From positions 1-54,301 of the forward strand of contig JAKPCH010000090.1 in the NCBI GenBank assembly GCA_029553375.1: a DNA stretch of 54,301 bases, written 5' to 3'. Numbering within the stretch: position 1 is the stretch's first letter; each line of letters begins with the position of its first letter. This stretch comes from Deltaproteobacteria bacterium (GTDB lineage: Bacteria; Desulfobacterota; Syntrophia; Syntrophales; UBA8958). The position numbers and the translations under genes were made by a program. Shown piece after piece: positions 7,204 through 14,870 of this stretch. The notes under the pieces were generated by a model. The model saw nothing but the letters and a program-made list of their open reading frames with translations, did not search any database and had not been told where the DNA came from.

Positions 7204-7311
7204 GATGCTGGGGGCGTTTCAGAGGGGCCATTAAATCCCTTCCCCCCTGCGCGTTTTTGTGTTAAGGGGGCGGGAAAAAAGATCTATCTCAAAGAGAAAG
7301 GAGAATGTAAG

Positions 7312-7692
7312 ATGTTAAGGAAAGTCGGGAAAAGGTTCATGACACTTCTCACGGCTATGGGGGCCGTTCTGGCCACATCGCCTCTTGCCCTCGCCGCCGG
7401 TGAGGCCCTCCCCGCCGCGGGTGAGTCCTACGTGAAGGTCCTGTTCACTGTCGGTGCCATGTTGGGTGCGGGGTTTGCGATCGGTTTGGGCGCCATCGGC
7501 GCCGGCGCCGGTATCGGTAATGCAGCCAGCGGGGCCTGCCAGGCCGTCGGTCGGAACCCCGGGGTCCAGGGAAAGATCATGACGGTGATGCTCGTCGGTA
7601 TGGCCATGGCGGAGTCCGTCGCCATCTACGCCCTCGTTATCTCCCTCGTCCTTCTGTATGCCAACCCCTACGTGAAGTACTTTTTGGGTTAA
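7312..7692 (+). CDS. atpE: F-type ATP synthase subunit c
   Basis: 126 residues: an N-terminal signal-like hydrophobic extension (about 8-29), helix 1 with the glycine ladder (GLGAIGAGAGIG), the polar RNP loop (81-83) and helix 2 with the ion-binding carboxylate Glu101 in AMAESVAIYAL. The c-ring subunit binds and moves the coupling ion in the inner membrane. The Glu-Ser pair recalls Na+-type rings, but the helix-1 glutamine of those rings is Ile here, so the ion cannot be assigned. AGGAG precedes the ATG. The gene stands alone, without atpB or other subunits beside it, and follows a sigma-54 promoter. Confidence 0.9.
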   Translation: MLRKVGKRFMTLLTAMGAVLATSPLALAAGEALPAAGESYVKVLFTVGAMLGAGFAIGLGAIGAGAGIGNAASGACQAVGRNPGVQGKIMTVMLVGMAMAESVAIYALVISLVLLYANPYVKYFLG

Positions 7693-7750
7693 TCCTGGCT
7701 CCCAGACACCATTAACTTCAAAAACGAACTACAGTTAGGGGGAAATAGGC

Positions 7751-9064
7751 ATGACAGAATCGAAAAAAGATAAGCAGTTTTTCACGGTTGCGAGAGTCTT
7801 CTTCCTGCTTATCGTAATCCCCTTATCACTGATGGCTATTCTGATCGCCAACGGCATCTTCAAGTTAGGGGTTACAGTCAAGGAGCGGGCCGTTACCGTT
7901 CTGGATCAGAAATCTCAGGAAGAAATCAAGGTACGCGCCATCAATCTTGCGGATGAAGTCGCCAGTTTCCTCAATGAACGTAAGAAGGATCTCCTGATTG
8001 CCACCATCATCCCGGCAACGGAATCCGCATACAAACAGTTCGTCAACGACAACCGCCGTAGCGTCTGGGTGAAGGAAGGGGACAAGATCAAACAGGTCAT
8101 GGTACCTCTCTACACCGAGATGTCCCTCATCGACAAAAACGGCAACGAGGTCATCAAGATCACGAACGGTGAGGTGGCCCCGAAGGCGAGACTCACGAAC
8201 GTCTCGAACCCCGCCAACACGACCTACAAGTCGGAGGTCTATTTCTCCAAGGCGAAAGGCCTCAACAAGGGTGAGGTCTACGTCTCACCCGTGACGGGCT
8301 GGTACGTGAGCCGCGGGGAATTCGAGAAGGGTAAACGCTTCTCCGGCGTGGTGCGTTTCGCCACCCCCGTCTACGGTCGGGAGGGCTTCCAGGGGGTCGT
8401 CCAGTTGGCCCTGGATTACCGTCACCTGGCGGGTTTCACGGATCACGTGATCCCTACCTCGTCCACGGCGGTCTTCGAGGCCGACGCCTCCACGGGCAAT
8501 TACGCCTACATGGTGGACAACCGGGGGTTCATCATCTCCCACCCCAACGACTACCATATCGCGGGTCTCCTGCCTGACGGGACCCCGGTCCCGCCCATTA
8601 CGGCGCAGAACCAGGCGGAACTGGTCAAGAAGGGCCAGGAGGTCCTGAACCTGACCATGATGGGCTTCGTGGACCCCAACATGCCCCAGATAGCCTCCGA
8701 GGCCATGGCCGGGAAGTCGGGCATCAAGATGTATAAGTTCGCCAACCACACCAAGTTCGTGGCCTACGCCCCCATCAAGTTCTATGCCTCTGAGTTCCCG
8801 GCCCCCAGCGGCTTCGGGTGGATCGGCATGGGCGTGGACGTGGAGAAATTCAACGAACTGGCCACGAAGACGACCCAGAACATCGAGAAGGAGGCCAAGG
8901 CCTGGACGACGACGATCATCCTGATCCTGGTGATCTCCATCGTCATCCTCTTCGCCATCGCGGCCCTCCTGGCCAGGGGTATCTCCCGGTCCATCGCCGC
9001 CGAGGTACCGCCGGGATCCGAGGGCGAGGGCCCCTTCTACGAAGACGAGGACGAGGACAAGTAG
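7751..9064 (+). CDS. dCache-type membrane sensor protein without an output domain
   Basis: 437 residues: TM helix (about 13-33), a large extracytoplasmic region (about 40-375) of double-Cache type with MSLIDKNGNEVIKI, GEVYVSPV and AYMVDNRGFIISHPNDY, a second TM helix (about 388-409), then a short tail ending in an acidic run (YEDEDEDK). Such ectodomains normally precede HAMP, kinase, cyclase or chemoreceptor signalling parts, none of which is present. It lies 58 bases after atpE and is probably co-transcribed, with a strong terminator right after it. It could signal by partnering another membrane protein; that is inference. Confidence 0.8.
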   Translation: MTESKKDKQFFTVARVFFLLIVIPLSLMAILIANGIFKLGVTVKERAVTVLDQKSQEEIKVRAINLADEVASFLNERKKDLLIATIIPATESAYKQFVNDNRRSVWVKEGDKIKQVMVPLYTEMSLIDKNGNEVIKITNGEVAPKARLTNVSNPANTTYKSEVYFSKAKGLNKGEVYVSPVTGWYVSRGEFEKGKRFSGVVRFATPVYGREGFQGVVQLALDYRHLAGFTDHVIPTSSTAVFEADASTGNYAYMVDNRGFIISHPNDYHIAGLLPDGTPVPPITAQNQAELVKKGQEVLNLTMMGFVDPNMPQIASEAMAGKSGIKMYKFANHTKFVAYAPIKFYASEFPAPSGFGWIGMGVDVEKFNELATKTTQNIEKEAKAWTTTIILILVISIVILFAIAALLARGISRSIAAEVPPGSEGEGPFYEDEDEDK

Positions 9065-9089
9065 GTTTGATGCCACATCGCGGCTAACG

Positions 9090-9120
9090 GGCCGGGGGTG
9101 CATTTCCCCCGGCCTTTTTT
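9090..9120 (+). terminator. Rho-independent terminator of the atpE-dCache unit
   Basis: Nine-base-pair stem GGCCGGGGG / CCCCCGGCC with a 7-base loop, followed by six T residues. Confidence 0.93.
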
Positions 9121-9215
9121 ATCCCAAGAGCGCCGTTTCCTATGGCCGAGGCGTCCACAAACAACCATCCACCCCAGCGTGGGCTTTTTTATAGGGCCGT
9201 CTGGGGATCCCGTCA

Positions 9216-9244
9216 TTGACTTATAGAGCCAAAACTGATAAGGG
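9216..9244 (+). promoter_or_regulatory. Possible sigma-70 promoter of ppsA
   Basis: TTGACT (9216-9221), a 17-base spacer, then TAAGGG (9239-9244). The -10 match is weak. It lies about 29 bases before the ppsA start codon. Confidence 0.3.
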
Positions 9245-9272
9245 CTCTCAACAACCTCACAGGAGGATCATT

Positions 9273-11684
9273 ATGGGCGACAAGAAATTGATCATCTGGT
9301 TCGATGAGCTCCAGCTCAGCGATATACCCCAGGTAGGGGGCAAGAACGCGTCCCTGGGAGAGATGCGGCGGGAGTTGATCCCCAAGGGCGTGGCCATCCC
9401 CGACGGTTACGCCGTGACGGCGGAGGCCTACCGCTATCTCCTGTCTTCCGCCGGTATCACCGAAGAGATCAGGAACATCCTGTCCGACCTCGACACCCAC
9501 AACATCGAAAACCTGAAAGAGAGGGGCCGCAAGGTCCGTGACCTCATCTACGGGGCCGAACTGCCCGCCGACCTCAGGGAGGCTATTCTCGTGGCCTACC
9601 GCAAGCTCTGCGAGGAGTACGGACCCAACACAGACGTGGCCGTCCGGAGTTCCGCCACGGCCGAGGACCTCCCCGACGCCAGTTTCGCCGGCCAGCAGGA
9701 GACCTACCTCAACATCCAGGGCGAGGAGGCCCTCATCGAGGCCTGCAAACGATGCTTCGCGTCGCTGTTCACCGACCGTGCCATCTCATACCGCGTGGAC
9801 AAGGGTTTCGACCACATGTCCGTGGCCCTTTCCATCGGCGTCCAGAAGATGGTCCGTTCCGACCTCGGTGCCTCGGGGGTCATCTTCTCCATCGACACGG
9901 AATCGGGCTTCAAGGACGCCATTCTCATCACGGCCTCCTACGGACTCGGGGAAACGGTCGTTCAGGGAAATGTGAACCCCGACGAGTTCTACGTCTTCAA
10001 ACCCACCCTGAAACAGGGCTTCCGCCCCATCCTCCAGAAAAAGCTCGGGACCAAGGAAATCAAGATGGTCTACGCCGACGGCGGCCACGGCGGCGAGGCC
10101 ACCGTCACCGTACCCACCCCCGTGGAGGACCGGAGAAGGTTCTGCCTGACGGACGACGAGATCCTGCAGCTCGCCCGCTGGACGGCCATCATCGAGGACC
10201 ACTACTCCCAGAAGGCCGGCTACTTCAAGCCCATGGACATCGAATGGGGCAAGGACGGCCGCACGGGTGACCTCTTCATCCTCCAGGCCCGGCCGGAGAC
10301 GGTCCAGTCCCAGCGGGACGCCAGCGTCCTGGAGAACTACGTCCTCCTCGAGACCAAGAAACCCCTCATCACGGGTACCGCCGTGGGTTCCAAGATCGGC
10401 GCCGGCCCCGTCCACATCATCGAGAGCGTCTCCGAGATCTCCTCCTTCAAGAAGGGAGAGGTCCTTGTCACGGACATGACGGACCCCGACTGGGAACCCG
10501 TCATGAAGATCGCCGCCGCCATCGTCACCAACAAGGGCGGCCGGACCTGTCACGCCGCCATCGTGAGCCGCGAGCTGGGCGTGCCCTGTATCGTCGGGAC
10601 GGAGCGGGGCACGGAGGCCCTCAAGGGGGTCGCCGAGGCGACGGTCTCCTGTGCCGAGGGCGAGGTGGGGAACGTCTACGAGGGGATCCTCAAGTTCGAC
10701 ATCCAGAGGGTCAACGCCAAGAACCTCAAGCGGCCCCAGACGAAGATCATGATGAACGTGGGCAACCCCGAGAACGCCTTCAGCCTCGCCGCCATCCCCA
10801 ACGACGGCGTCGGCCTGGCCCGCCTCGAGTTCATCATCAACCAGTACATAAGCATCCACCCCATGGCCCTCATCCAGTTCGACAAGGTCACGGACCCCGA
10901 TGTCCGGAAGAAGATCGAGGAGATGACCCACGGCTATCCCAACCGCTCCGACTTCTTCGTGGACAAGTTGGCCCAGGGCGTGGCCAAGATCGCCGCCGCC
11001 TTCTGGCCCAACGACGTCATCGTCCGGATGAGCGACTTCAAGAGCAACGAGTACGCCAACCTCATCGGCGGCTCCTTCTTCGAACCGGAAGAGGAAAACC
11101 CCATGATCGGCTTCCGGGGCGCCTCCCGCTACTACGACGACCGCTACCGCGACGCCTTCGCCCTGGAGTGCAAGGCCATGAAGAAGGTCCGAGACGAGAT
11201 GGGGCTGACGAACGTGAAGCTCATGATCCCCTTCTGCCGGACCGTCGAGGAGGGGAAGAAGGTCGTGGCCGTCATGGCCCAAAACGGCATCATCCAGGGG
11301 GAGAACGGCCTGGAGATCTACATGATGGTCGAGATCCCCAGCAACGTCATCCTCATCGAGGAGTTCGGCGAGGTCTTCGACGGCTTCTCCATCGGCTCCA
11401 ACGATCTGACCCAGCTCACCCTGGGCCTGGATCGCGACTCCTTCCTCATCACCCACATCTTCGACGAGCGTAACGAGGCGGTCCTGCGCCTGGTAAGGGA
11501 CGCCATCGTCAAAGCCAACAAGATGGGCAAGAAGATCGGGATCTGCGGCCAGGCCCCGAGCGATTACCCCGAGTTCGCCCGCTTCCTCGTGGAGTGCGGG
11601 ATCAGCAGCATCTCCCTCAACTCGGACACGGTCATCAAGACGACCCTCGATATCCTGGAGACGGAAAAGGCCCTCAACAAGTAA
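9273..11684 (+). CDS. ppsA: Phosphoenolpyruvate synthase
   Basis: 803 residues. It converts pyruvate, ATP and water to PEP, AMP and phosphate, the gluconeogenic entry step. The ATP-grasp domain starts at GGKNASLGEM and includes VAVRSSATAEDLPDASFAGQ. The swivelling phosphohistidine domain has GGRTCHAAIVSRELGVP (His about 427). The PEP/pyruvate TIM barrel has GFRGASRYY, GSNDLTQLTLG and the catalytic Cys in ICGQAPSDYP (about 758). ATG 9273 is preceded by AGGAGG, so the longer open frame from 9216 is rejected. It is flanked by terminators and is probably monocistronic. Confidence 0.96.
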   Translation: MGDKKLIIWFDELQLSDIPQVGGKNASLGEMRRELIPKGVAIPDGYAVTAEAYRYLLSSAGITEEIRNILSDLDTHNIENLKERGRKVRDLIYGAELPADLREAILVAYRKLCEEYGPNTDVAVRSSATAEDLPDASFAGQQETYLNIQGEEALIEACKRCFASLFTDRAISYRVDKGFDHMSVALSIGVQKMVRSDLGASGVIFSIDTESGFKDAILITASYGLGETVVQGNVNPDEFYVFKPTLKQGFRPILQKKLGTKEIKMVYADGGHGGEATVTVPTPVEDRRRFCLTDDEILQLARWTAIIEDHYSQKAGYFKPMDIEWGKDGRTGDLFILQARPETVQSQRDASVLENYVLLETKKPLITGTAVGSKIGAGPVHIIESVSEISSFKKGEVLVTDMTDPDWEPVMKIAAAIVTNKGGRTCHAAIVSRELGVPCIVGTERGTEALKGVAEATVSCAEGEVGNVYEGILKFDIQRVNAKNLKRPQTKIMMNVGNPENAFSLAAIPNDGVGLARLEFIINQYISIHPMALIQFDKVTDPDVRKKIEEMTHGYPNRSDFFVDKLAQGVAKIAAAFWPNDVIVRMSDFKSNEYANLIGGSFFEPEEENPMIGFRGASRYYDDRYRDAFALECKAMKKVRDEMGLTNVKLMIPFCRTVEEGKKVVAVMAQNGIIQGENGLEIYMMVEIPSNVILIEEFGEVFDGFSIGSNDLTQLTLGLDRDSFLITHIFDERNEAVLRLVRDAIVKANKMGKKIGICGQAPSDYPEFARFLVECGISSISLNSDTVIKTTLDILETEKALNK

Positions 11685-11704
11685 AGAAAGGGGAAGTAAA
11701 GAAA

Positions 11705-11759
11705 GGGGGCGCGCCACTTCTCGGCCTGCGGCCGATGGTGTCGCGCCCCCTATTTTTTT
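11705..11759 (+). terminator. Strong terminator after ppsA, possibly also serving rnpB
   Basis: Outer stem GGGGGCGCG / CGCGCCCCC (11705-11713 / 11742-11750) with an inner CGGCC/GGCCG hairpin, followed on the plus strand by TATTTTTTT. On the minus strand the same stem is followed by TTTCTTT, so it may stop rnpB transcription as well. Confidence 0.88.
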
Positions 11760-11763
11760 GCCC

Positions 11764-12131
11764 GAGCGGATCGATAAGCCGAGTTCTGTTCCGCGGCCCC
11801 GTCACCGGACTCCGCGGCGATGATCATTCCTCTGGGACGGCGGTTGCCCGCCGCCTCAAGCGACCTACCCGAGAACATCGGACGGGCAGCCCTCAAGCGT
11901 TCTCCTATTCGGTCTTGCTCCGGATGGGGTTTGCCGTGCCTTCCCTGTCACCAGGGAAGCGGTGAGCTCTTACCTCGCCTTTTCACCCTTACCTGCCCCG
12001 CGGCAGGCGGTATCTTTTCTGTGGCACTTTCCTTGGGGTCACCCCCAGTCGCCGTTAGCGACCATCCCGCCCTGTGGAGCTCGGACTTTCCTCCCGCCCC
12101 CCGCGGGGACGGGCGATCATCTGATCCGCTC
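11764..12131 (-). ncRNA. rnpB: RNase P RNA, bacterial type A
   Basis: The ribozyme subunit that matures tRNA 5' ends. The minus strand shows the conserved GAGGAAAGTCCGAGCTCC near the 5' end, AGAAAGGTACCGCC-like and GGTAAGGGTGAAA central parts, GGTAAACCCCATCCGGAGCA and AATAGG, and the 3' ACAGAACTCGGCTTAT. The ends GAGCGGATC (12131-12123) and GATCCGCTC (11772-11764) pair as helix P1, which sets the mature limits at 368 nt. Its 5' end overlaps the stop codon of the zinc-ribbon gene. Confidence 0.95.
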
Positions 12132-12852
12132 AGGCAGATTCCCGGGACTGATCATACCAGAAAATGATCCGATTGCAATTGGGACAAAGGACGATCTCGT
12201 CCGTCTCCATGAGCTCGTTGTAGAGCTGGGGGGGGATGTTCATGTGGCAGCCCCCGCAGACCTCCTTCCAGGCCGAGACGACGGCGAGACCGTTGTTGAT
12301 GGCCTTGATCTGTTCGTATTTCCTCAGGAGCCCCTCGGGGACCCTCTTCCGGAGGGACTCCCCCTTCTCCACCTGTTGGGCCAGCTCCCGATCGATGGCC
12401 TCCAGTTGCCCTTCCAGCTCCCGGCGGCGCCCCTCGTATTCGGACCTCCGGGCCGCGTATCGGGCCTCCTTCTCCTGGAGGACGCCCCGGCCCGTGTCGA
12501 TCTCATCGAGCAGGACGATGATCTCCTCCTCGATCTCCCCGTTTCGCTTCTCCAGGGTCTCGATCTCCTTCAGGACGGCCTGGTACTCCTTGTTCGTCTT
12601 GACCTCCGTCAGGCGATCCTTCGTCTTTTTCAGCGTCTCGACGGCCCTCTTGAGGAGATTCTCCTTTTCCCGGTGCCGCTTGACGAGATCCTCCTGACGC
12701 GACCGCGCCTCGTCTATCTCGGCGGTCAGAGCCTTGAATTCCTCGTCGAGGCGGGAGATCGCCAGGGGCAGATCCCTCTTGCGCTGGTTTATCTTAACGA
12801 TCTCCGTGTCGATCCTCTGGAGCTCGATCAGCGTGGGCAACTCTTCTTTCAA
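12130..12852 (-). CDS. Coiled-coil C4 zinc-ribbon protein (CdsZ/HP0958-like)
   Basis: 240 residues: a long antiparallel coiled coil (about 5-175, rich in E/K/R) followed by a zinc ribbon with Cys199, Cys202, Cys223 and Cys226 (CGGCHMN…CPNC). Relatives (chlamydial CT398/CdsZ, Helicobacter HP0958) bind secretion or flagellar factors and RNA, but no common function is settled. The stop codon overlaps the first bases of rnpB, and an rnpB promoter appears to lie in its last codons. The start at 12852 is preceded by AAGGAGGG. Confidence 0.85.
   Translation of the reverse strand: MKEELPTLIELQRIDTEIVKINQRKRDLPLAISRLDEEFKALTAEIDEARSRQEDLVKRHREKENLLKRAVETLKKTKDRLTEVKTNKEYQAVLKEIETLEKRNGEIEEEIIVLLDEIDTGRGVLQEKEARYAARRSEYEGRRRELEGQLEAIDRELAQQVEKGESLRKRVPEGLLRKYEQIKAINNGLAVVSAWKEVCGGCHMNIPPQLYNELMETDEIVLCPNCNRIIFWYDQSRESA
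12151..12178 (-). promoter_or_regulatory. rnpB promoter embedded in the zinc-ribbon gene
   Basis: On the minus strand: TTGCAA (12178-12173), a 16-base spacer, TATGAT (12156-12151) with an extended -10 TGG. The predicted start at about 12144 is 13 bases before helix P1. Confidence 0.6.
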
Positions 12853-12873
12853 GGACCCTCCTTATTTGGGGCA

Positions 12874-12903
12874 TAAAAAAATGCACCTTCAACAGGTGCA
12901 TTT
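12874..12903 (-). terminator. Rho-independent terminator downstream of the tRNA
   Basis: A perfect 10-bp stem, AAATGCACCT / AGGTGCATTT, with a 5-base loop; the minus strand continues with a run of T. Confidence 0.85.
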
Positions 12904-13015
12904 CCTCTTCGGCCGGGACAGGGGGCGAGAGGCCCGGGCCGGGATCATCCCCCCCTTACCCAACGCCTCTGTCCTTTCCGAGTCCATATAGTTATCGATC
13001 CATCAGGATTGTCGA

Positions 13016-13091
13016 TGGTGGGCCCACCTGGGTTCGAACCAGGGACCTTCCGGTTATGAGCCGGTGGCTCTACCAGTTGAGCTATGGGCCC
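13016..13091 (-). tRNA. tRNA with CAU anticodon (Met elongator or Ile2)
   Basis: A 76-nt cloverleaf on the minus strand: acceptor GGGCCCA / TGGGCCC, D-arm AGCTCAACTGGTAGAGC, anticodon loop CTCATAA, T-arm CCTGGTTCGAACCCAGG and an encoded CCA. The CAU anticodon fits elongator Met or lysidine-modified Ile2. The GGGCC…GGCCC acceptor is more Ile-like, but I cannot decide. Confidence 0.95.
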
Positions 13092-13107
13092 CTTTGGTAA
13101 ATCAGGT

Positions 13108-13136
13108 TTTCTATACTCCTCCCGTTCCGTTGTCAA
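13108..13136 (-). promoter_or_regulatory. Promoter of the CAU tRNA
   Basis: TTGACA (13136-13131) with TATAGA at a 15-bp or TAGAAA at a 17-bp spacing, 17-24 bases before the tRNA 5' end. Confidence 0.65.
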
Positions 13137-13139
13137 TAG

Positions 13140-13168
13140 AAAAACGAACTCTCCAGGGACGGAGATTG
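13140..13168 (-). terminator. Weak terminator after rpoD
   Basis: A short TCTCC / GGAGA hairpin followed on the minus strand by GTTCGTTTTTC, directly after the rpoD stop codon. Confidence 0.4.
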
Positions 13169-13169
13169 C

Positions 13170-14870
13170 CTATTTTTCCTCCTTCCCCTCCTCCCCGGCG
13201 GCGCCGGCCCGTTCTTCCTCCAAGGCCTGGAGCTCCTCGGGACCCACCTCCACCCGTTCGCTGATGCCGAAACGCATGCGGAGGACTTTCTCCTCCCGCG
13301 GGGTGAGGGTGGCGAGGATCTTGCGGGTCTGTTCCGCCAGGTCCATGTTGATCGTCGCCTCCGAGGGGGACATGATCTTCTTGTCCTCGATGAAATCGCC
13401 CAAATGGCTGTCTTCCTCCTCGCCGATGGGTGTCTCGAGGGAGATGGGCTCCTTGGCGATCTTCAACACCTTCCGAACCTTCTCCAGGGGGAACTCCATC
13501 TTCTCGGCGATCTCCTCGGGGGTCGGTTCCCGGCCCAGCTCCTGGACGAGGTAGCGGGAGGTCCTGATGAGCTTGTTGATCGTCTCGATCATGTGCACGG
13601 GAATCCGGATCGTCCGGGCCTGGTCCGCGATGGCCCTGGTGATGGCCTGGCGGATCCACCAGGTGGCGTACGTGGAGAACTTGTAACCCCGCTGGTATTC
13701 GAATTTGTCCACGGCCTTCATGAGGCCGATGTTACCTTCCTGGATCAGGTCGAGGAACTGGAGGCCCCGGTTGGTGTATTTCTTGGCGATGCTGACCACG
13801 AGGCGGAGGTTCGCCTCCACGAGGCGCCGCTTGGCCTCCTCCGCCTTCTTCTCCCCCTCCAGGACGGTCTTGACGACCTTCTTGAAGGTGGTGGTGGGCA
13901 TCCCCGTCTCCCGGCCGATCCTCTTGAGGGTCCGCTCGGCCTCCTTGATCGCCGCCTCCGCCTCCCTGAGGCTCGTCGCGGAGGCACCGTACTCCTTCGA
14001 CACCTGGCGGGCGCTCTTGGGATCGGTCCTCAGGCGCCGCCAGGCCGTTTCCAGCTGTCCCAGGGAAAGACCCAGGAATTCCTTCCACTGGTTGATCTCG
14101 GCCTCCGCCTTCTCGATCTCGGCGACCTTCTCCTTGAGACGGCCCACGAGGAGCTCGATCTGTCTCTTACTGAACCTCACCTGACGGCAGTTCTGGATGA
14201 CGGCCCGGAGGTTCTTCTCCAGGTCCTTCTGCAACTCCGCCTTGACGGCGGAGCGGACGCGCTTGGACCTCAGCTTCGCCCGGATGGCCTCGTTCTTCTC
14301 ATGAAGCTCCTTGACCTTGTCGATGAGCTTGATGACCCGTTCTCTGTGAATATCCTCCTCGACGAAACCCTCCTCGTCCTCCAGGTTGTCCACGACGGTC
14401 TTCACCCTGATCTCGCCCGTCTTGAGCTTCTCTCCGATATCGATGACGTCGCCGATACAGACGGAGACCCTAAAAACGGAGTTTATCACCTCCCGGATCC
14501 CCTCTTCGATCTTCTTGGCGATCTCCACCTCGCCGTCCCGGCTCAGGAGGGGGACCATCCCCATCTCCCGGAGATACATCATCACGGGGTCGCCCGTCTT
14601 GCCGGCGGCGGGCAGGAGACCCAGCAGGTCCTCATCCTTGGCCGCCGTCAACTCTTCGGAGGTCTTCTTAACGACCAGTTTCTCGCCCTTGCTGGTGTCG
14701 ATGATATCGATGTTCCGCTCCCCGAAGAGCATGATGATGTCGTCGATCTGCTCCGCCGAGGTGATATCGGCCGGCAGGAGATCGTTCACGTCATCGAAGG
14801 TGAGAAACCCCTTCTCCTCCCCCAGGGAGAGCAGTTTCTTGAATTCGTCCGAGTTAAGATCCTTTCCCAT
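13170..14870 (-). CDS. rpoD: RpoD-type sigma factor lacking region 4.2
   Basis: 566 residues. Region 1.1 (1-55), region 1.2 ([18 protein letters not shown]), a charged non-conserved insert, complete region 2 ([16 protein letters not shown] to [16 protein letters not shown]), region 3 ([15 protein letters not shown] onwards) and the start of region 4.1 ([14 protein letters not shown]) are all present. After residue 536 the expected TLEEVG…VTRERIRQIEAKALRKL helix-turn-helix, which reads the -35 box, is absent. A 30-residue acidic tail ([17 protein letters not shown]…) ends the protein. No frame downstream encodes the missing part before the tRNA promoter. It overlaps dnaG by 17 bases, the classical dnaG-rpoD arrangement. 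Truncation, divergence or assembly error are all possible. Confidence 0.9.
   Translation of the reverse strand: MGKDLNSDEFKKLLSLGEEKGFLTFDDVNDLLPADITSAEQIDDIIMLFGERNIDIIDTSKGEKLVVKKTSEELTAAKDEDLLGLLPAAGKTGDPVMMYLREMGMVPLLSRDGEVEIAKKIEEGIREVINSVFRVSVCIGDVIDIGEKLKTGEIRVKTVVDNLEDEEGFVEEDIHRERVIKLIDKVKELHEKNEAIRAKLRSKRVRSAVKAELQKDLEKNLRAVIQNCRQVRFSKRQIELLVGRLKEKVAEIEKAEAEINQWKEFLGLSLGQLETAWRRLRTDPKSARQVSKEYGASATSLREAEAAIKEAERTLKRIGRETGMPTTTFKKVVKTVLEGEKKAEEAKRRLVEANLRLVVSIAKKYTNRGLQFLDLIQEGNIGLMKAVDKFEYQRGYKFSTYATWWIRQAITRAIADQARTIRIPVHMIETINKLIRTSRYLVQELGREPTPEEIAEKMEFPLEKVRKVLKIAKEPISLETPIGEEEDSHLGDFIEDKKIMSPSEATINMDLAEQTRKILATLTPREEKVLRMRFGISERVEVGPEELQALEEERAGAAGEEGKEEK

Noticed and set aside
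9170-9190. A second terminator upstream of ppsA (CCCA-GCG-TGGG then T run)
   Set aside because: The stem is only four base pairs. The strong terminator at 9090-9120 already ends the preceding unit.
9786-11717. A 643-codon open frame antisense to ppsA
   Set aside because: It mirrors a well-conserved gene with high third-position GC, which opens antisense frames. Its product is acidic low-complexity sequence with no recognisable motif.
13170-13290. A simple frameshift hiding rpoD region 4.2
   Set aside because: I read all three minus-strand frames to the tRNA promoter and none contains VTRERIRQIEAKAL-like sequence. A single indel cannot restore the domain.
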